From: Viscum album
Taxonomy: Eukaryota; Streptophyta; Magnoliopsida; Santalales; Viscaceae
Length of the DNA stretch: 64,000 bases
NCBI GenBank assembly: GCA_963277665.1
Contig: OY728136.1
Span: forward strand, 806,149,123 to 806,213,122
Direction of reading: 5' to 3'
The notes below the pieces were generated by a model. That model did no database searches. It saw nothing but the letters and a program-made list of their open reading frames with translations, and was not told the DNA's origin. Shown here in pieces: positions 35,940 through 48,790 of the stretch. The position numbers were made by a program, and so were the translations under genes. Position 1 is the stretch's first letter, and each line of letters starts with the position of its first letter.

Positions 35940-36231
35940 GATGTAACTATATTTATATATGATATATAATATGTTTATGTTTTACTTAAGTTTCTTTATT
36001 TTTCATTTATGGCATACCATTATAGTTTCCATTAAGGGGAAACGCAATATTTTTATTTTAGGAAGTGCGGACTACCGCCCCCTGAAAGTGTTTTGAATCG
36101 TTAATTCCATATGTGGGATGTATAAAGGATGGATTAAATGGTATTATACATTATATTATACTGTAATTATAGTATACCTTTATATATTTATAATTTCAAT
36201 CCATTAAATATGAAATAGAAATGAAAGTAGC

Positions 36232-36267
36232 GTTCATGCGTACGTACGACTTATCATCTCCATGAAC
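36232..36267 (+). ncRNA. 36-nt stem-loop (E2 3' LTR)
   Basis: GTTCATG/CATGAAC arms with CGTACGTACG in the loop. Upstream at 36067-36078 is a related small hairpin, GCGG-ACTA-CCGC. Confidence 0.6.
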
Positions 36268-36577
36268 GGTGCATTTCATTTCTTACCTCTAAATTTTATT
36301 TAATATTATAAATTCATGTATATAATGGATATATATGATATATATGATACATATATCATGAATATAATTTTGGACGTAATGGATATTTTACCACATGATC
36401 AACTTGTAATTATAAGAAGTTTATTTTTGACTCAAGTGCCAACGATCGACAAAACGACCGTTATTAACTTAAATAATTACATAATATTCATAACATGGTA
36501 ATAATTGATATAAAAGGAATAATGAACTTGAAAAAGGTTATTAAGAAAGTAGAAATTTAGTCTGGTTTATCATTCAG

Positions 36578-36613
36578 GAGGTTAAAGAACGATCGAGTCA
36601 AGTTGAACACGAT
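36578..36613 (+). other. Candidate 36-nt mini-exon (E2 3' LTR)
   Basis: CATTCAG|GAGG opens and CACGAT|GTAAGG closes a 36-nt segment; the last exon base has changed from G to T. Confidence 0.42.
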
Positions 36614-37093
36614 GTAAGGGAACTTCTTAACCCAATATCCATTCTTTGGGTTAATCTCCTACTTTCAAAAAATGTCATGATATTATTATGTCCTATCTTG
36701 TATTTGTACTTTATTTATGTGTAGTTATAGTGAATACACATAATAGATCTACTTTATTTAAAAAAATGTTCTTTTTAAGGGAACTTCTTAACCCAATTTC
36801 TATTCTTTGTGTTAATCTCCTATTTTCAAATTATGTCATGATATTATTATGTCCTACCTTGTATTTATACGTTAATTATTTGTACATAGAGTGAATACAC
36901 ATCATAGATCTATTTTATTTAAAAATTATCTTTTTAAGGGATCTTCTTAAACAAATTTCCATTCTTTGGGTTAATCTCCTACTTTCAAATTACGTCATGA
37001 TATTATTATATCCTATCATGTATTTGTACATTCATTATGTGTACTTATAGTGAATACACATAATAGAAATATTTTATTAAAAAAATTTCATTG
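36614..37093 (+). repeat. ~160-bp tandem array in the E2 3' LTR
   Basis: Boundaries at 36614, 36775, 36934 and 37093. Confidence 0.85.
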
Positions 37094-37561
37094 TAAGGAA
37101 CTCCATCTCAATATTCTTTCATTGAGGCATATTTTATTTTATACACAACTTTCCTTTATACCGTGTATAAACCCCTTTGACTTTTACTTTTATTCGAAAG
37201 GAAACTTTATATACGAAGAGTTTTTACTAAACGAAAAAAAGAATGTATTTTCATACGTATGTGGCGACGACGTCTTCTCCGCCGACGTGACTATTATTTT
37301 AGTTTCGGCTTCCTCTATAAGCCATAACTTTTATAAAATGAAAAATAATTACAACGTTTTAATTTTCTTTTATTTTGGTATTGAAAATTATTTTGATAAT
37401 ATATTTATTATATCAATGTTTTGTATTGATATCTTGTGATTGAAATGTGGAAATGTTATTATTCCTTTATGCTTGTTTTATGTGATATGATTGTGTTATG
37501 GTTTATGATATGTTTAAACCTATTTATATGTGGAATTCATTGGACTTAATAATTGACGGGT

Positions 37562-37606
37562 GGAGCTTGCTATAGCTCCTTAAAGCATCGGCAGGTCTCA
37601 TGAGAC
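37562..37606 (+). ncRNA. Hairpin and palindrome, E2 3' LTR
   Basis: GGAGC/GCTCC (37562-37566 and 37575-37579) and GTCTCATGAGAC (37595-37606) are intact; the middle palindrome has decayed to AAAGCATCGG. Confidence 0.48.
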
Positions 37607-38198
37607 AAACTAGTGTCTTGGCATGAGGCTTTGACAAAATATTATTTGTAGTCTTGGAATGAGGCCTTGGCTATATAGTCATGATAGTCTGGAATTATCC
37701 ATTCCATCATTATGAAAGTGGTTATTGATATTTCATGTGATTATTCGACTAGTAGAATATCCATGTGAGTAAGTAAATGACATTCTTTCATTTTATTTTT
37801 TTTCCATATTATGCTAATGTTCAAGTTTAAAAGGCTTTTATTTTAGTTATCCATTGCCTGAAATGTTAATTTTTATTTATGAAAGCTTCCGATATATTGT
37901 TTCCCTTACAGATCATCTGAGCTCACCCCTTTCAATGTTTTAATATTTCCCAAGATGTGAATAAATATTTTATGAATGACATGCAGGGAGAGTCAGAAGA
38001 AGATATGAGTCTGGAAAATGGAGACTATGTTATTGTAGTTTTTCACTTTATGATGTAATGTACCATTTATGAATGTATCTAGTTTTTCCAAGGCTACTAA
38101 ACTAATCGGTCTTTCGAGACTTAATCTTTTGTGATCATGCCAATGTTACGCAATAATGCACCGACTCTGGGTAACTCGGGTCGGGGCGTTACACAACC

Positions 38199-38400
38199 TT
38201 TGTTATTCATTGATAAAATTTCACTACATATCTTATTCGATGAAATGATGGTGAATTTTTAATTCAATAAGTATTAGAAGATAATTAGATCCATAGGAAT
38301 AATGATTGCGAAGTCTATCTGTCCTTATAATAGGAAATTGATTAGTACAAATTATCAAATATTCATAAATCCTCTTGTATAAATATAATAAATTGTCATC
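38199..38400. other. ~200-bp island between E2 and the Sirevirus
   Basis: AT-rich and without recognised content. With the E1 and E2 insertions removed it would join directly to 15343, so it is part of the old target DNA. Confidence 0.7.
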
Positions 38401-38730
38401 TTTTTGGACACCTAATGTTTTAATAATGTTTTAATGATCAAAAATCATATATATTCTGTAATGCCCGGTAATCTTGTGTAATCTGTATTAAATATTATAC
38501 ATATGATTAGTATCATTATGGTTTATGTAATGTTATCCATGATTTTAATTGATATACATTTTGTCTGATTATTGTACCCTAAATTTGATTTACCTTATAA
38601 TGATTTATTTGATGAATGATTAAGTCTATTCCATTCTACGTATATCATTCCTTAAGTATGAATATAGATATTTGGGTAAGTCTGAGACACAATGAGTCTG
38701 CCACTATTTTTGTTTTTTGAAAAAGGTCCT

Positions 38731-38942
38731 AGACACCGTGACCAGACACTATTACCAAACACTGGGTCAAGACAACGTGACCAGAAACTGTGACTTGACA
38801 CTGTGACCAGACACCGTGACTGGACATTGTGACTATTCAGACATTGTGACCATACATACATCATGACTATCCTCACACCATAACCATATAGACATTTTTT
38901 CAAGGAGACACTATTTCATGGAGACACCATTTATAGACAAAC
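38731..38942. repeat. ~13-bp minisatellite, Sirevirus 5' LTR
   Basis: Variants of GACACCGTGACCA repeat through this stretch. A minus-strand ORF at 38652-38903 is only this repeat read backward. Confidence 0.85.
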
Positions 38943-39498
38943 TGTAACACCGTTTATGGATTAGGTTTGTCATTTTTTTCATTTGATTACAAATGGTGTT
39001 ATTTGAAGGTTTTAAATGGGCTGACATAATTAATTTTTATTTGTTCACATATCATCTGACATTAAGAGGAATGAAAGAATACTTGCAACCTATCAAGCCT
39101 AACACATGCACTTGAAGATTAAAAGAGATGTGCGGCCCATAACCAATACATTGTGATACACAGAGAGAGTATCAACAACGAACCTAGAAGATTTCATGAG
39201 AAAAGGTCCTACATATGAAACTCAAAATTATTGAAGAACACACAAAGGATTCATGAATAAACATGTTAGACACCAAAGATCATAATTGTTGAACACATCT
39301 TCGAATTTTCAATTCCACGAAGAACATGATCTGGATCAAGATGACTTACGATACTTTTTCTTCTACCAGAGGACTCTATTTTTTGCATCTATTTTATCTT
39401 AGAAGTCTATAGCCGCATTGAAAAACACTCAGAGCACTTCTAACTTAATCTCAATGCTTCTTCTATGTTTTATACTATTTTCATCTTTTGATCAGTGT

Positions 39499-39526
39499 GT
39501 GTGTGTTTCTATAATAAAACACACAC
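39499..39526 (+). other. GT/AC hairpin in the Sirevirus 5' LTR
   Basis: GTGTGTGTTT pairs with AAACACACAC around loop CTATAATA. The 3' LTR keeps a weaker form (TTGTGTG 49990-49996 with CACACAA 50011-50017). Confidence 0.5.
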
Positions 39527-40145
39527 TGTCTCTTGCATTAATTTGAGGGATACAAGATATATTTTCTCAAAAAACATATTACACTTGATTATACCCACTT
39601 ATAAGTATAGATGAGGTTGTGTATCCTATTGTTCCTACCCACGATGAACTGTGGAAGGGGTCGTGTGACCTGAACAGTATTGTGTACTATTATAAATCCC
39701 GATACAGGCTGCGTATCAAGTCTATTTATTTAAATAGCTTGGGGGATGTTTATCACCGAGTGGAGTGGATTAGGTCTTGACTTGAGACCGACCATCTTTT
39801 TTTATATCTGATGTACTGTATGTTTTTCTTTTCTCTTTTTTACTATTTAATTCAGAATTCACTAAATTAAATTTGATAATATATCAAGGAACAAAATTAT
39901 AATTTAATTACCTTATTAAATTATCTTCATAAATAATATTAATTACCTATATTAATATTACTAATAATTAATAAATCATCTGAGAAGTTATTTATAAAGC
40001 TAAACATTCATAATATTATAACCTTGAATAATTGGTTTGTATTTAAATATTGGGGAACCTTTTAAGAATATCTTTTTGATTAGAAACTTTTTAATTGATA
40101 CTCAATTCACCCCCCTCTCTTGAGTACTCTAATCTGAACAATATT

Positions 40146-40156
40146 TGGTATTAGAG
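40146..40156 (+). promoter_or_regulatory. Sirevirus primer-binding site
   Basis: TGGTATTAGAG, one base from the tRNA-Met site, five bases after the LTR end. Confidence 0.8.
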
Positions 40157-40399
40157 GGTTGTTTATTAAAATTATGTTTTTAAACATATTCAACTATGAA
40201 TTTTTTTGTAGTGAAATGATCTGTAAATTTCTATAAATTCTAAATTTATAGATCATTTATGTTATCTATTTATCATGTATAATAGATTGGAAGGTGCATT
40301 AACAAACAGAACAAAATTCGTTAATGGAATTAATTATTCTCAATAAAAAATCTAAATGGAAATGCATTTAAGAATTATGAGCTTTGAAATCTAGACGTC

Positions 40400-41760
40400 A
40401 ATTATAAATGAAAATAAGATTCCTACTACTGATAAAATCACTTTGGATGATACAAGAAAAACATCCTATAATAACAATTGAAAATCTATGAATGATTTAT
40501 ACATATCTTTAGGAGATGAGGAATTTAATAGATTTTGTGCATGTAAAACTACCCCTGAAATTTGGTATACCATAACCATTTAACCTAAAGGAACATCTAG
40601 TGTTAATGAAATGAGACTTAATACATATACTATTAAATATGATAACATTAAAATGAAACCTAATGATCCTATTTATGTAATGTATTTCAGGTTCAATGAA
40701 ATTTTCAACATCACGATTTCTCTTGGATGAGAAGTCACTACTAAGGAATTGATCATGAGAATTCTTAGATGCCTACCTGAAAGATGGAGAGGAACCATTT
40801 TCTCTATTAGAGAATCATATGATATCAGAATGCTACCTTTTGAAAAACACATTGGGAAACTAATGATGTATGAATAGCAGTTTAAATTCAACAACGAAGA
40901 GGAGGATGAACCAAGAAGAAAATTTGTTGCATTCAATACCACCACCTCTAAAATCAATGAAAAAGGGAATTTGGAAGCTTTTTAGAATGTTCCAATAGTG
41001 AAAAATAATCACCTGATAGAGGCGAGGAGATGGATCAAATAGATAGAATGTTCAAGAGTTTTTACAAGAAGATAAACATTTTAATAATTCCTAACGTCAA
41101 GGGAAATATGATCAAAATCAATGTTGAAATAATGGTTTGAAATGAAGTGACATGTCTGATGAGATTTTATACTATGAATATAAGAAAGAATGACATATCA
41201 AAAATGACTATCCAAATCTAAAGTACAAGAAAATATTTGAAGACAATGATATAAAACATAAAAAGGCAATGAATGAAACATGGAGTGTTTCTGAGGAATG
41301 TTCAAGTGACTAGAAATTACAAAATGATGAAGAAGAAAACAAAGCCAATATGTGTTTTATGAAAAACATATTGGAGGTAACACTGGAGTCACCTGTACAC
41401 AATTAAAACTATTTTGGAGATGAGTGTGACTCTAAAAATATGCTTAATGATGTAATGATTTAATAATTTAATATGCATGAAGACACATGCAATGAACTAA
41501 TATACAAATACTCATCTTTGATGAAACAACATGAACTTAACGCAAATATTAAAATTGAACTCACAATTGAAATATATAAAAAATCTAAACAACACAATGT
41601 GAAAAATGAACTAAAACGATCTTATAAGTCATTGATGAAAGAATTATAAAAGTTTACCAATGGAAAAAATACCCTTACCCAAATGTTAGGTAAACAAATT
41701 GCTCTTAAATATACTACTGGAATTGGCTATCAACCTGGAAAATGTTTTTTGGAATAACTA
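40400..41760 (+). pseudogene. gag: Sirevirus gag pseudogene
   Basis: Broken frames read as a copia gag. Around 40600-40900 are MRLNTYTIKYDNIK, then ELIMRILRCLP, then FEKHIGKLMMYE, in the usual order of the capsid (UBN2-type) domain. At about 41174-41212 the zinc knuckle survives only as YEYKKE*HIKNDY, with Tyr at the Cys positions. From 41470 to 41750 a Lys/Glu-rich helical stretch ends KFTNGKNTLTQML...GIGYQPG, typical of the Sirevirus gag C-terminus. Stops and frame changes make it non-functional. Confidence 0.8.
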
Positions 41761-42029
41761 ATTTTTTTTTCAAATCTAGTACATACATCTTTACTCAAAA
41801 CTCTAGAAAATATTCATCTAGTTCAAGTTATGATACACATTATACTATTTCATGATTTTCTTGGACCAAATAGAGTTTGTTTTCAAAATACATTACATAA
41901 TAATTATAGGAAACCTATGAGGAAGATATGGGTTCCTCAAGAACTTATCACTAATAATTCTGGACCTAAACAATTTTGGGTAACAAAATATATTTTTTAA
42001 TTTATTATTTTATAGGATAATTTCTTAAA

Positions 42030-45000
42030 GAGTTCCAATAAGATAATATTGTTCTTGGATCGTGGGTTTTCAAGACACATGACATGAGACTACTCATGCT
42101 TCATGAATTTACTCAAATTTTGATGGAGGACATTTCACCATTGGTTAAAATTTCAAAGGAATGATTATTGGCCTTGGAAAAATTTGTATCTCTAACTCAG
42201 TTTTGATTTATAAAGTACTATTTTTAATATATTGAAATATTATCTTCTTAAAATATCACAATTATGTGACGATGGCTTTCATCTTAAATTCAAAAATGAT
42301 TCTTGCAATGTTTTTAATTCTAAATATGAATTAGTTTTTTCTACTTTAAGAAATATAAATGTTTATTCTAATAACATAGATTCTTTAGTGTCTCAAAATA
42401 ATTCTTATTCAGTTGTGTTTCACAAACAGTCATGGCTTGGGAATAGGAGACCAGGAAACTGTAACACTTACTCCATTTGAAAGTTAACAAGAAAAATATT
42501 AGTCAAAGACTAATCCAATCATGAGTTTCAAAATTTTAAAGTGTGTAATCTTTTTCAAAAAGGAATAAAACAGACAATTTACTTCAAACCAAAGAAATAA
42601 GTGTCAACTTGTCAACCTCTCTAATTGGTTCACGTGGCTTTTTTTTAACCATCAAGAGTTTCTATCTTAAACAGGAGGCACTGTGTTTATGTTCTTGTAG
42701 ATGACTTTTCTTTATATACATAGAATTTTTTGGCTAACAAAAGTGAAGCCTGATCTCATTTTACCTAATATTCCAAAACAGTAGAAAATATTAGGGGACA
42801 CGAAATTAAATCATTAAGAAGTGATCATGGCCTTGAGTTTGAGAATCATGAGTTTGAATCCTTTTTCTCACAAAATGGTTATAGTAATAATTTCCATTCC
42901 CCTAGAACACCTCAACAGAATGCAGTTGTTGAATGATGAAATAGAACCCTGCAAGATATTTCTAGAACCATGTTTAGTGAATATGACCTAGCTATTTATT
43001 TTTGGGCTAAAGCTATAAATACAGCCTGAAACATAATCAATACAGTGTTGATTAGACATATTCATAACAAAAATCCTTATGAGTTGTGAACCAATATAAA
43101 ACCCAAAGTTAGCTACTTATAAATTTTCGTTTGTAAAGTCTATATCCTTAATACTATGGAAAATCTTGACAAATTTGCATCCATGTGTGATGATGAAACC
43201 CTTTTATGATCATCAATTTCTAGTGTAGCCATTTGATTCTTTTATAAAAGAACTAAATTTGTAGAAGAATATTTCCATGTCAAATTTGATGAAACAAATA
43301 CACATGAGCCTAAGACCTCTCTAGAGTATCTAGAGGATCATGTTTCAATTCAGGACAATAATTCCAAATCCCCTAACCATACTGTGAAGGAATTTGTGAA
43401 AAATTCAAATTTTGATAATTCCTTATACTCAAGTCACAATGATCGTCAACCAGATCATGATCTTAAAATCACTAGTCCTTCTTTTTATTTAGATTTTAGA
43501 ACATTTAAGAACCATCAAATAGATTTTGTTGTTGGAGACTTAGATAGAGTAACTCAATCTACAAATTCTCTTATAAATCAGGTTGAACATCGTGTCTTCT
43601 TGTCACAACATTAACCTAAAATCATTAATGATGCTATAAATGTACAATGTTTGGAAAGCATTTTGAATGATACAAAGACACATTAACCACATGCTTTATG
43701 TGGGTGTTTAGAAATAAATTATATAAAGCTGGTAATATAGTTAGAAACAATGCTAGATTTGATTCAAAAGGCTACAATCAAGAAGAAGGGATTGACTATG
43801 ATGAACCCTTTTCACCAGTAGCCAGACACAAATCCATCATAATTATACTTACGTATGTTGTACATCTAAATATTAAACTATACCAAATGGATGTCAAATG
43901 ATCATTTCTAACTGGGTATATAGACAATGATGTAATTGTCTAGCAACCCACTAGTTTTACAATCCCTCATTTTCCAAATCATAATTTCAAGTTATCAAAA
44001 GATTTGAACGTATTAAAACAAGATCAACGATCTTGGTATGATAGATTAAGTACTTTTATTATTTTTAATTGTTTAAAAAATGAATAGTTTCTCCTACCAT
44101 TATTATAAAATGAATTAACAATGATGTTTTAGTTGTTAAAATATATGTAGATGATATTATATGTGGATCTTCATTAAATTCTTTATATATCAATTTTTCT
44201 AAAATTATATTAAAATTTTAGAAATGGGTTTAATGGTTGAACTAATATTCATTCTTGGATTCCAAATCAACAAAAATAATTATGGTAATATTTTAAATCA
44301 AATTAAATATACTAGAGACATTTTAAAACGTTTTGGAATGGATTTAACTATATTTATTGACACACCAATGAGTACCACTTGTATGTTTGATCATGATGAT
44401 GATAGAAAATCTATTGATCAAACCACTTATTGAGGAATGATTGGGAGTTAACTCAGCATAACTGCTGGCTGACCTAACATTATGATTAGTGTGTGTATAT
44501 TAACTCTTTTTCTAGAAAATCCTATCGAATAACAATTAAATGATTCTAAGATAATTTTCAAATACCATATGCCTTCACCAAATCTTTTACTGTTCTATCC
44601 CAGAGGAAAATCATTTTAATTAGATAGTTATTCTGATTCTCACTTTTATGGTTGTAAGTTAGATATAAAAAGATCCTATAGAACATGTCACTTTTAGGGA
44701 AAGTCACTAGTATCATGGGGTAGTAAGAAATAAAATTTTGTTCTATTACCTATTTTAGAAGCTGAAAACATAGCTCCAGGTTGTTTTTTTTACACAAATT
44801 TTGTGGATGAAAAACACATTACTAGATTATGGATATCAATTCAGGCATGAACCTATAAATTGTGATAATATAATTAATATCAACATAATGAAAAATCTTA
44901 TTTCACACTCTAGGAAAATCGTATTGATGTAAGGCCTCACACTTTGAGATGTTATTATCAAAAAGGTGGCATCACGTTGGAATTAATTAGAACTGAATAT

Positions 45001-45110
45001 CATTTTGGTGATATATTCCCCAAACCAATAAATTCAGAAAGAATATATTACAACATACATGAATTGGGAATGATAAATATTAAGTATTTATCCTACTGTT
45101 CCATATCATA
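42030..45110 (+). pseudogene. pol: Sirevirus pol pseudogene (protease, integrase, reverse transcriptase, RNase H)
   Basis: Order of remnants: protease active-site region near 42055 (LDRGFSRHMT, the catalytic D-S/T-G changed to DRG); a GAG-pre-integrase segment at about 42235-42470 (LLKISQLCDDGF); integrase core around 42800-43290 (SPRTPQQNAVVE, FWAKAINTA); reverse transcriptase from about 43690 (WVFRNKL, GIDYDEPFSPVAR, QMDVK) with YVDD at 44144-44155; its C-terminal part 44224-44433; and RNase H to about 45090 (SLVSWGSKK). Integrase preceding reverse transcriptase identifies Ty1-copia. Many stops and several deletions show that it is long dead. Confidence 0.88.
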
Positions 45111-45269
45111 CTGTTTCAAACATTACTGTTTCACAAATAACTATATTGTGATTACTGTTTAACTATAATAGTGTTATTGTTTTACTATCATAAAATATAC
45201 AATTTCATGATTACAATATCAAAAATACTATTTCATTATTTTTTTATAACACAAAAAGTCTCGAACAAT

Positions 45270-45420
45270 ACAGTCTCTCAGTTTTGAAATCACATAGTTA
45301 TAGTCTCACCATGAACGGTTGTTACGGTCTCACCATGAACTCATGTTACGGTCTCACCATGAACGCATATTATTTTCCCATCGTCAATGTTATTTATTGT
45401 CTCACCATAAAGATTCCTTA
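45270..45420. repeat. Tandem repeat after pol (GGTCTCACCATGAAC)
   Basis: Four or five units of about 27 bp with TCTCACCATGAAC. They separate pol from the 3' ORF region. Confidence 0.8.
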
Positions 45421-45632
45421 TTATTTTATTTATACATTATATAATGTATTTCCATAATTATATATTTTTCCCTTTCACTTTATAGTGCTTTGGTTTTTTA
45501 CAATGATTGGTATTCCTAAATGATAAAAAGGAAGATGTTTCACTCGCACTTCACTCAATATCCCTTCTCATATCTTATTCCATAACCCTTCATCAATCCT
45601 TTTCTCGATCTCACATTTATTGAATTCCCAGG

Positions 45633-48480
45633 ATGAAATGCCCTTTGTCTTCAAGTCCTGAGAAAAACAGTTCAAAGAAGAGGAGTCAAATCATGCCAAA
45701 TATGGCATCTGAGGCCTCTATGAATCCGAACCTAGTGAACCGAGTAGTGGTACCTGAAAATGAGATTGGCCCTATGTGGCTTCTACCGAGTAAGTGTCTG
45801 GTTTGGAAAGTGTTGAAAGAGAAAGGATGGTTAAATTGGTTGGAAAAGGAGGATATGCCTATTTACCTGATGTTAGTTGCACAATTTTACCAGTATGTTT
45901 AGTTTTATTTTGAAAAAGAAGATGGTTATGTTGTGGGAAGCTGGATAAATGTCCAATGATTCTCATTTTCCTCATGGTTATGTGCTAGATTGCTTAGAAT
46001 AACTCTTGATGGTATTTGTGAGGACTATCCGAGAGTTCCTCTACCCCCATGTGTGATTTTTTTTGGATGAATATTTGAGAAGTTTAACTAGAAATTGATC
46101 CATGTGGAGATTCATAGCCGCAGAGATGGGTGGTGAAACCAGACTCTTGATTAAATTTATTCAAAATCTAAGTACCTACAGAAATAGTGATTTCACTATA
46201 GTCAAGTATAAGGATTTATTCTTAATACATCTCATGAAAAATGGACATAAGATCATCCTTTAAAAATATATTATACACCATATGTGTGAGTTGATGAAAA
46301 CTACCACTAAGTCAACATCCCTTTTTTATTCTAGTATTATCTAATCCATGAATCATGCTAAAGGATAGTTTGGACCCAATAAAGAAGTTATCAAGGATTA
46401 TTACTTTTGTATCTCAAAGGTTATATTAAATAGGATGGAAATAAGATGAATTTTTTGGTGAAAAGCATGGATGGAAGGAAATTATATGATCTATGAAAAG
46501 ATCAATCTAGTGGAACAACCTTCAAGACCTAAATATGTTTCTGATCCTGGTCTAGAACCAGATAAATTAGGTATGTATCCTGAAGAAGAAGAAGAAGAAG
46601 AGGGTGTTGTTACTGCAATAGAAACTGTCCTAAAGGAGTTGGAAAGTTAACCTATTATTCAATACATAGCTGAGAAATAAGTTCATGTTCCTGAAAAGGT
46701 TGTTGATTTGGAAGAACAATGTTCCTAAAAAATATTTTGTTGCTGTTGAAAGAGTGAATGATGTTTTAGAAGAGCATATAGAAGAATATTTTTCTCGTGT
46801 ACAAGTTGATGCTAGCGAAAAACAAGTAGAGGACCAAACTACTCCTGGGTATATTATTTCTATTGAATAGTGAATGAAGCTATACTCTCAGTTGGCTAGA
46901 AGGAAACTATATGAGGAAATAAGGGATAAAATAGTGCAAATAGATCAACGATCTAAATCTATTAGTCTTTAGATGGATCCACCTATTGAGGGAGCGCATC
47001 CCCCTAATATTGAATCAATTTAAGTTCCTAATACAGTTTTTTCTAGTTCACTATATATTTGATATAAATATTTTAGTTATATTGATGTGAATTATTCAAA
47101 GGAAGTCATAGTCAACGGTCTTGATCTTTCTATTATGTTTTAGTTGATATTGATATTTGCACCTAATGTTATCTATTCCAATGAACCAGATCCTCTCTCA
47201 GCTTCCATCTCTATGCCTTCACAAGAAACATCACACTTGGTGAATGAGGATGATCTAATAAAAAATTAAGCTACCCTATTGGACGAGGTTTAAAAGATAA
47301 TGAATATTAAACTGGATCCTAAAACCAATCTATGTGAGATATATGTTTCACAGTTATTGGAAAATGTTATATGGCAGATTCAACCAAAAATGATTCATGA
47401 GATTCTAGAAGTATGAATTGAAAATAAACTACATAGTGATGATGTAAAGAATCCAAGAGGTATGGTTGAAGATAAGCTGTGAGTGCTGAACTTGGTATCA
47501 GAACCTAGTTATCAATATTTTGAAAATATTTCTACTCAGACCCCACATGATGTAGCCTCACTGATTCAACCGCATCTATCATTTTTAGTAGAAAATGTAG
47601 TTGAAATAAACAAGAATACTATTAAATTGATGTGTGAGATTGCTGTTAGATTTAACATGTTAACTTATTATTATAATGGGTGCCTTCAGATAGTGATAAA
47701 TCAACTGAATTCCCTTACCTGGGTTGTCTTTCCTTCTCATAGATCTGGAAAGTCTTCTAATCCTACTTAAAAAAGTGATCATACCAGAATAGTTGTCAAA
47801 GAGGATCATCAATCTATGCTTACTGGTTTTAACAATGAATCTCTATATGAAGTTATCGTGAATATTGAAAGGGTTCTTGATTTGTTGAGAATCCATTCCA
47901 TGATTTCTAATGATGCTTAGTATGAAATTGAAAAAAATGTAGGCCTCTACTTCAATTGGATAATATCTATGAATGGAATGACCAATCACTTCATGTAACA
48001 TGCAGAAAATATGAGGATTCCTCCTATTTCTCAAGCATTCAAAACTCATGTCCAAAATATCACAGATATCAATCATTTTTTGGAAATGTTCATCGAGAAA
48101 AAATAATGAATTTGAAAAATCCATCTAGTATGGTGGAGAGGTCATTGCTGATTTTATCAAAAAATTTGGGCCTTAACTTCATGTTCAGAGTACTGCCACT
48201 ATTGCTCCTACACCTGCACATCTAAGATCATGTTTTCTTACCTTCACCTCTACAATAGCCTCTACATCTTTATATGTTAGTCAGGCCTAGTGTCAGATCA
48301 GTCTTGTAATCTATTATCAAATGTTTCCTCAGTCTTATAATACAACTACCTTATCCCATTATGTCTTTTAAGGTCTTCCTTTACTTATGTATCATCAAGT
48401 TATCTTATTTCATCTACTTCATCATCTGCTCCTATCGATTCCTCTTCTTCTATTACTACTAAGGGAAAGGAATAGACCAG
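45633..48480 (+). pseudogene. Remnant of the extra 3' ORF of the Sirevirus
   Basis: Sireviruses often carry an additional ORF between pol and the 3' LTR, in some called env-like. Here several open pieces in changing frames cover the region: 45633-45902 (MKCPLSSSPEKNSSKKRSQ..., basic then hydrophobic), an acidic EEEEEE run near 46580, 46685-46870, 47483-47770 and 47956-48225. Length (about 2.8 kb) and position fit such an ORF. I see no clear signal peptide or fusion motif, so an envelope role is not supported by the sequence. Confidence 0.55.
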
Positions 48481-48773
48481 CCTGTGATGAAGAACAGTGA
48501 TATCTTTCTATTGATAGATATGTTGTTACATTTGTTTTACATTGTACTATTTCTAATGACACTATTTTAATCTAATACATTGTGATCTTTTCTTGACCAT
48601 TTCTTATTCACTCTTTTTGATAAGCCCATAAGGGGGAGAAAATATGCCCATTAAAGATATAATATTTAAATATGTATTTTATATGTAGGGGAGAAATATG
48701 AAGATCAATGATATATATGTATGTTATATGTAAACTAGAGTCATATGTATTCTCCCACTCACATGATTTGTGA

Positions 48774-48790
48774 TCATCAAAAGGGGGATA
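48774..48790 (+). promoter_or_regulatory. Sirevirus polypurine tract
   Basis: TCATCAAAAGGGGGATA just before the 3' LTR. Confidence 0.78.

Larger units (their letters stand above)
27508..38193 (+). mobile_element. E2: gag-only Ty3-gypsy-like element with 4.0-kb LTRs
   Basis: This 10.69-kb element has LTRs at 27508-31544 and 34151-38193, a primer site at 31547, a purine tract before the 3' LTR and exact target duplications CAACC (27503-27507 and 38194-38198). The 2.6-kb interior holds a gag of about 355 codons with one stop and the antisense tRNA-like block; pol is absent. It starts two bases beyond the E1 right-hand target duplication, so its own duplication overlaps that of E1. LTR ends are TG (mutated to TT in the 3' copy) and TACA. 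Confidence 0.93.
34151..38193 (+). repeat. E2 3' LTR
   Basis: 4043 bp. It starts TTTAACACCCC, a decayed TG, and ends GGGGCGTTACA followed by CAACC. It keeps the donor-like site (35686), small ORF (35841), stem-loop (36232), mini-exon (36578) and array with the same 161/159/159 spacing as the 5' LTR. Confidence 0.93.
38401..40140 (+). repeat. Sirevirus 5' LTR
   Basis: Ends CTGAACA just before the primer site. The start is placed by alignment with the 3' LTR around GGACACCT; the expected TG is decayed. It holds a 13-bp minisatellite and a 10-bp hairpin (39499-39526). Confidence 0.82.

Noticed and set aside
38652..38903. 83-codon minus ORF with repeated short motifs.
   Set aside because: It is the 13-bp minisatellite of the Sirevirus LTR read in reverse.
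38731..38942. CRISPR-like array.
   Set aside because: Units are about 13 bp with no unique spacers, inside a plant LTR; this is a minisatellite.
45633..45902. An independent host gene.
   Set aside because: It sits between pol and the 3' LTR of the Sirevirus, and later pieces change frame, so it belongs to the element.
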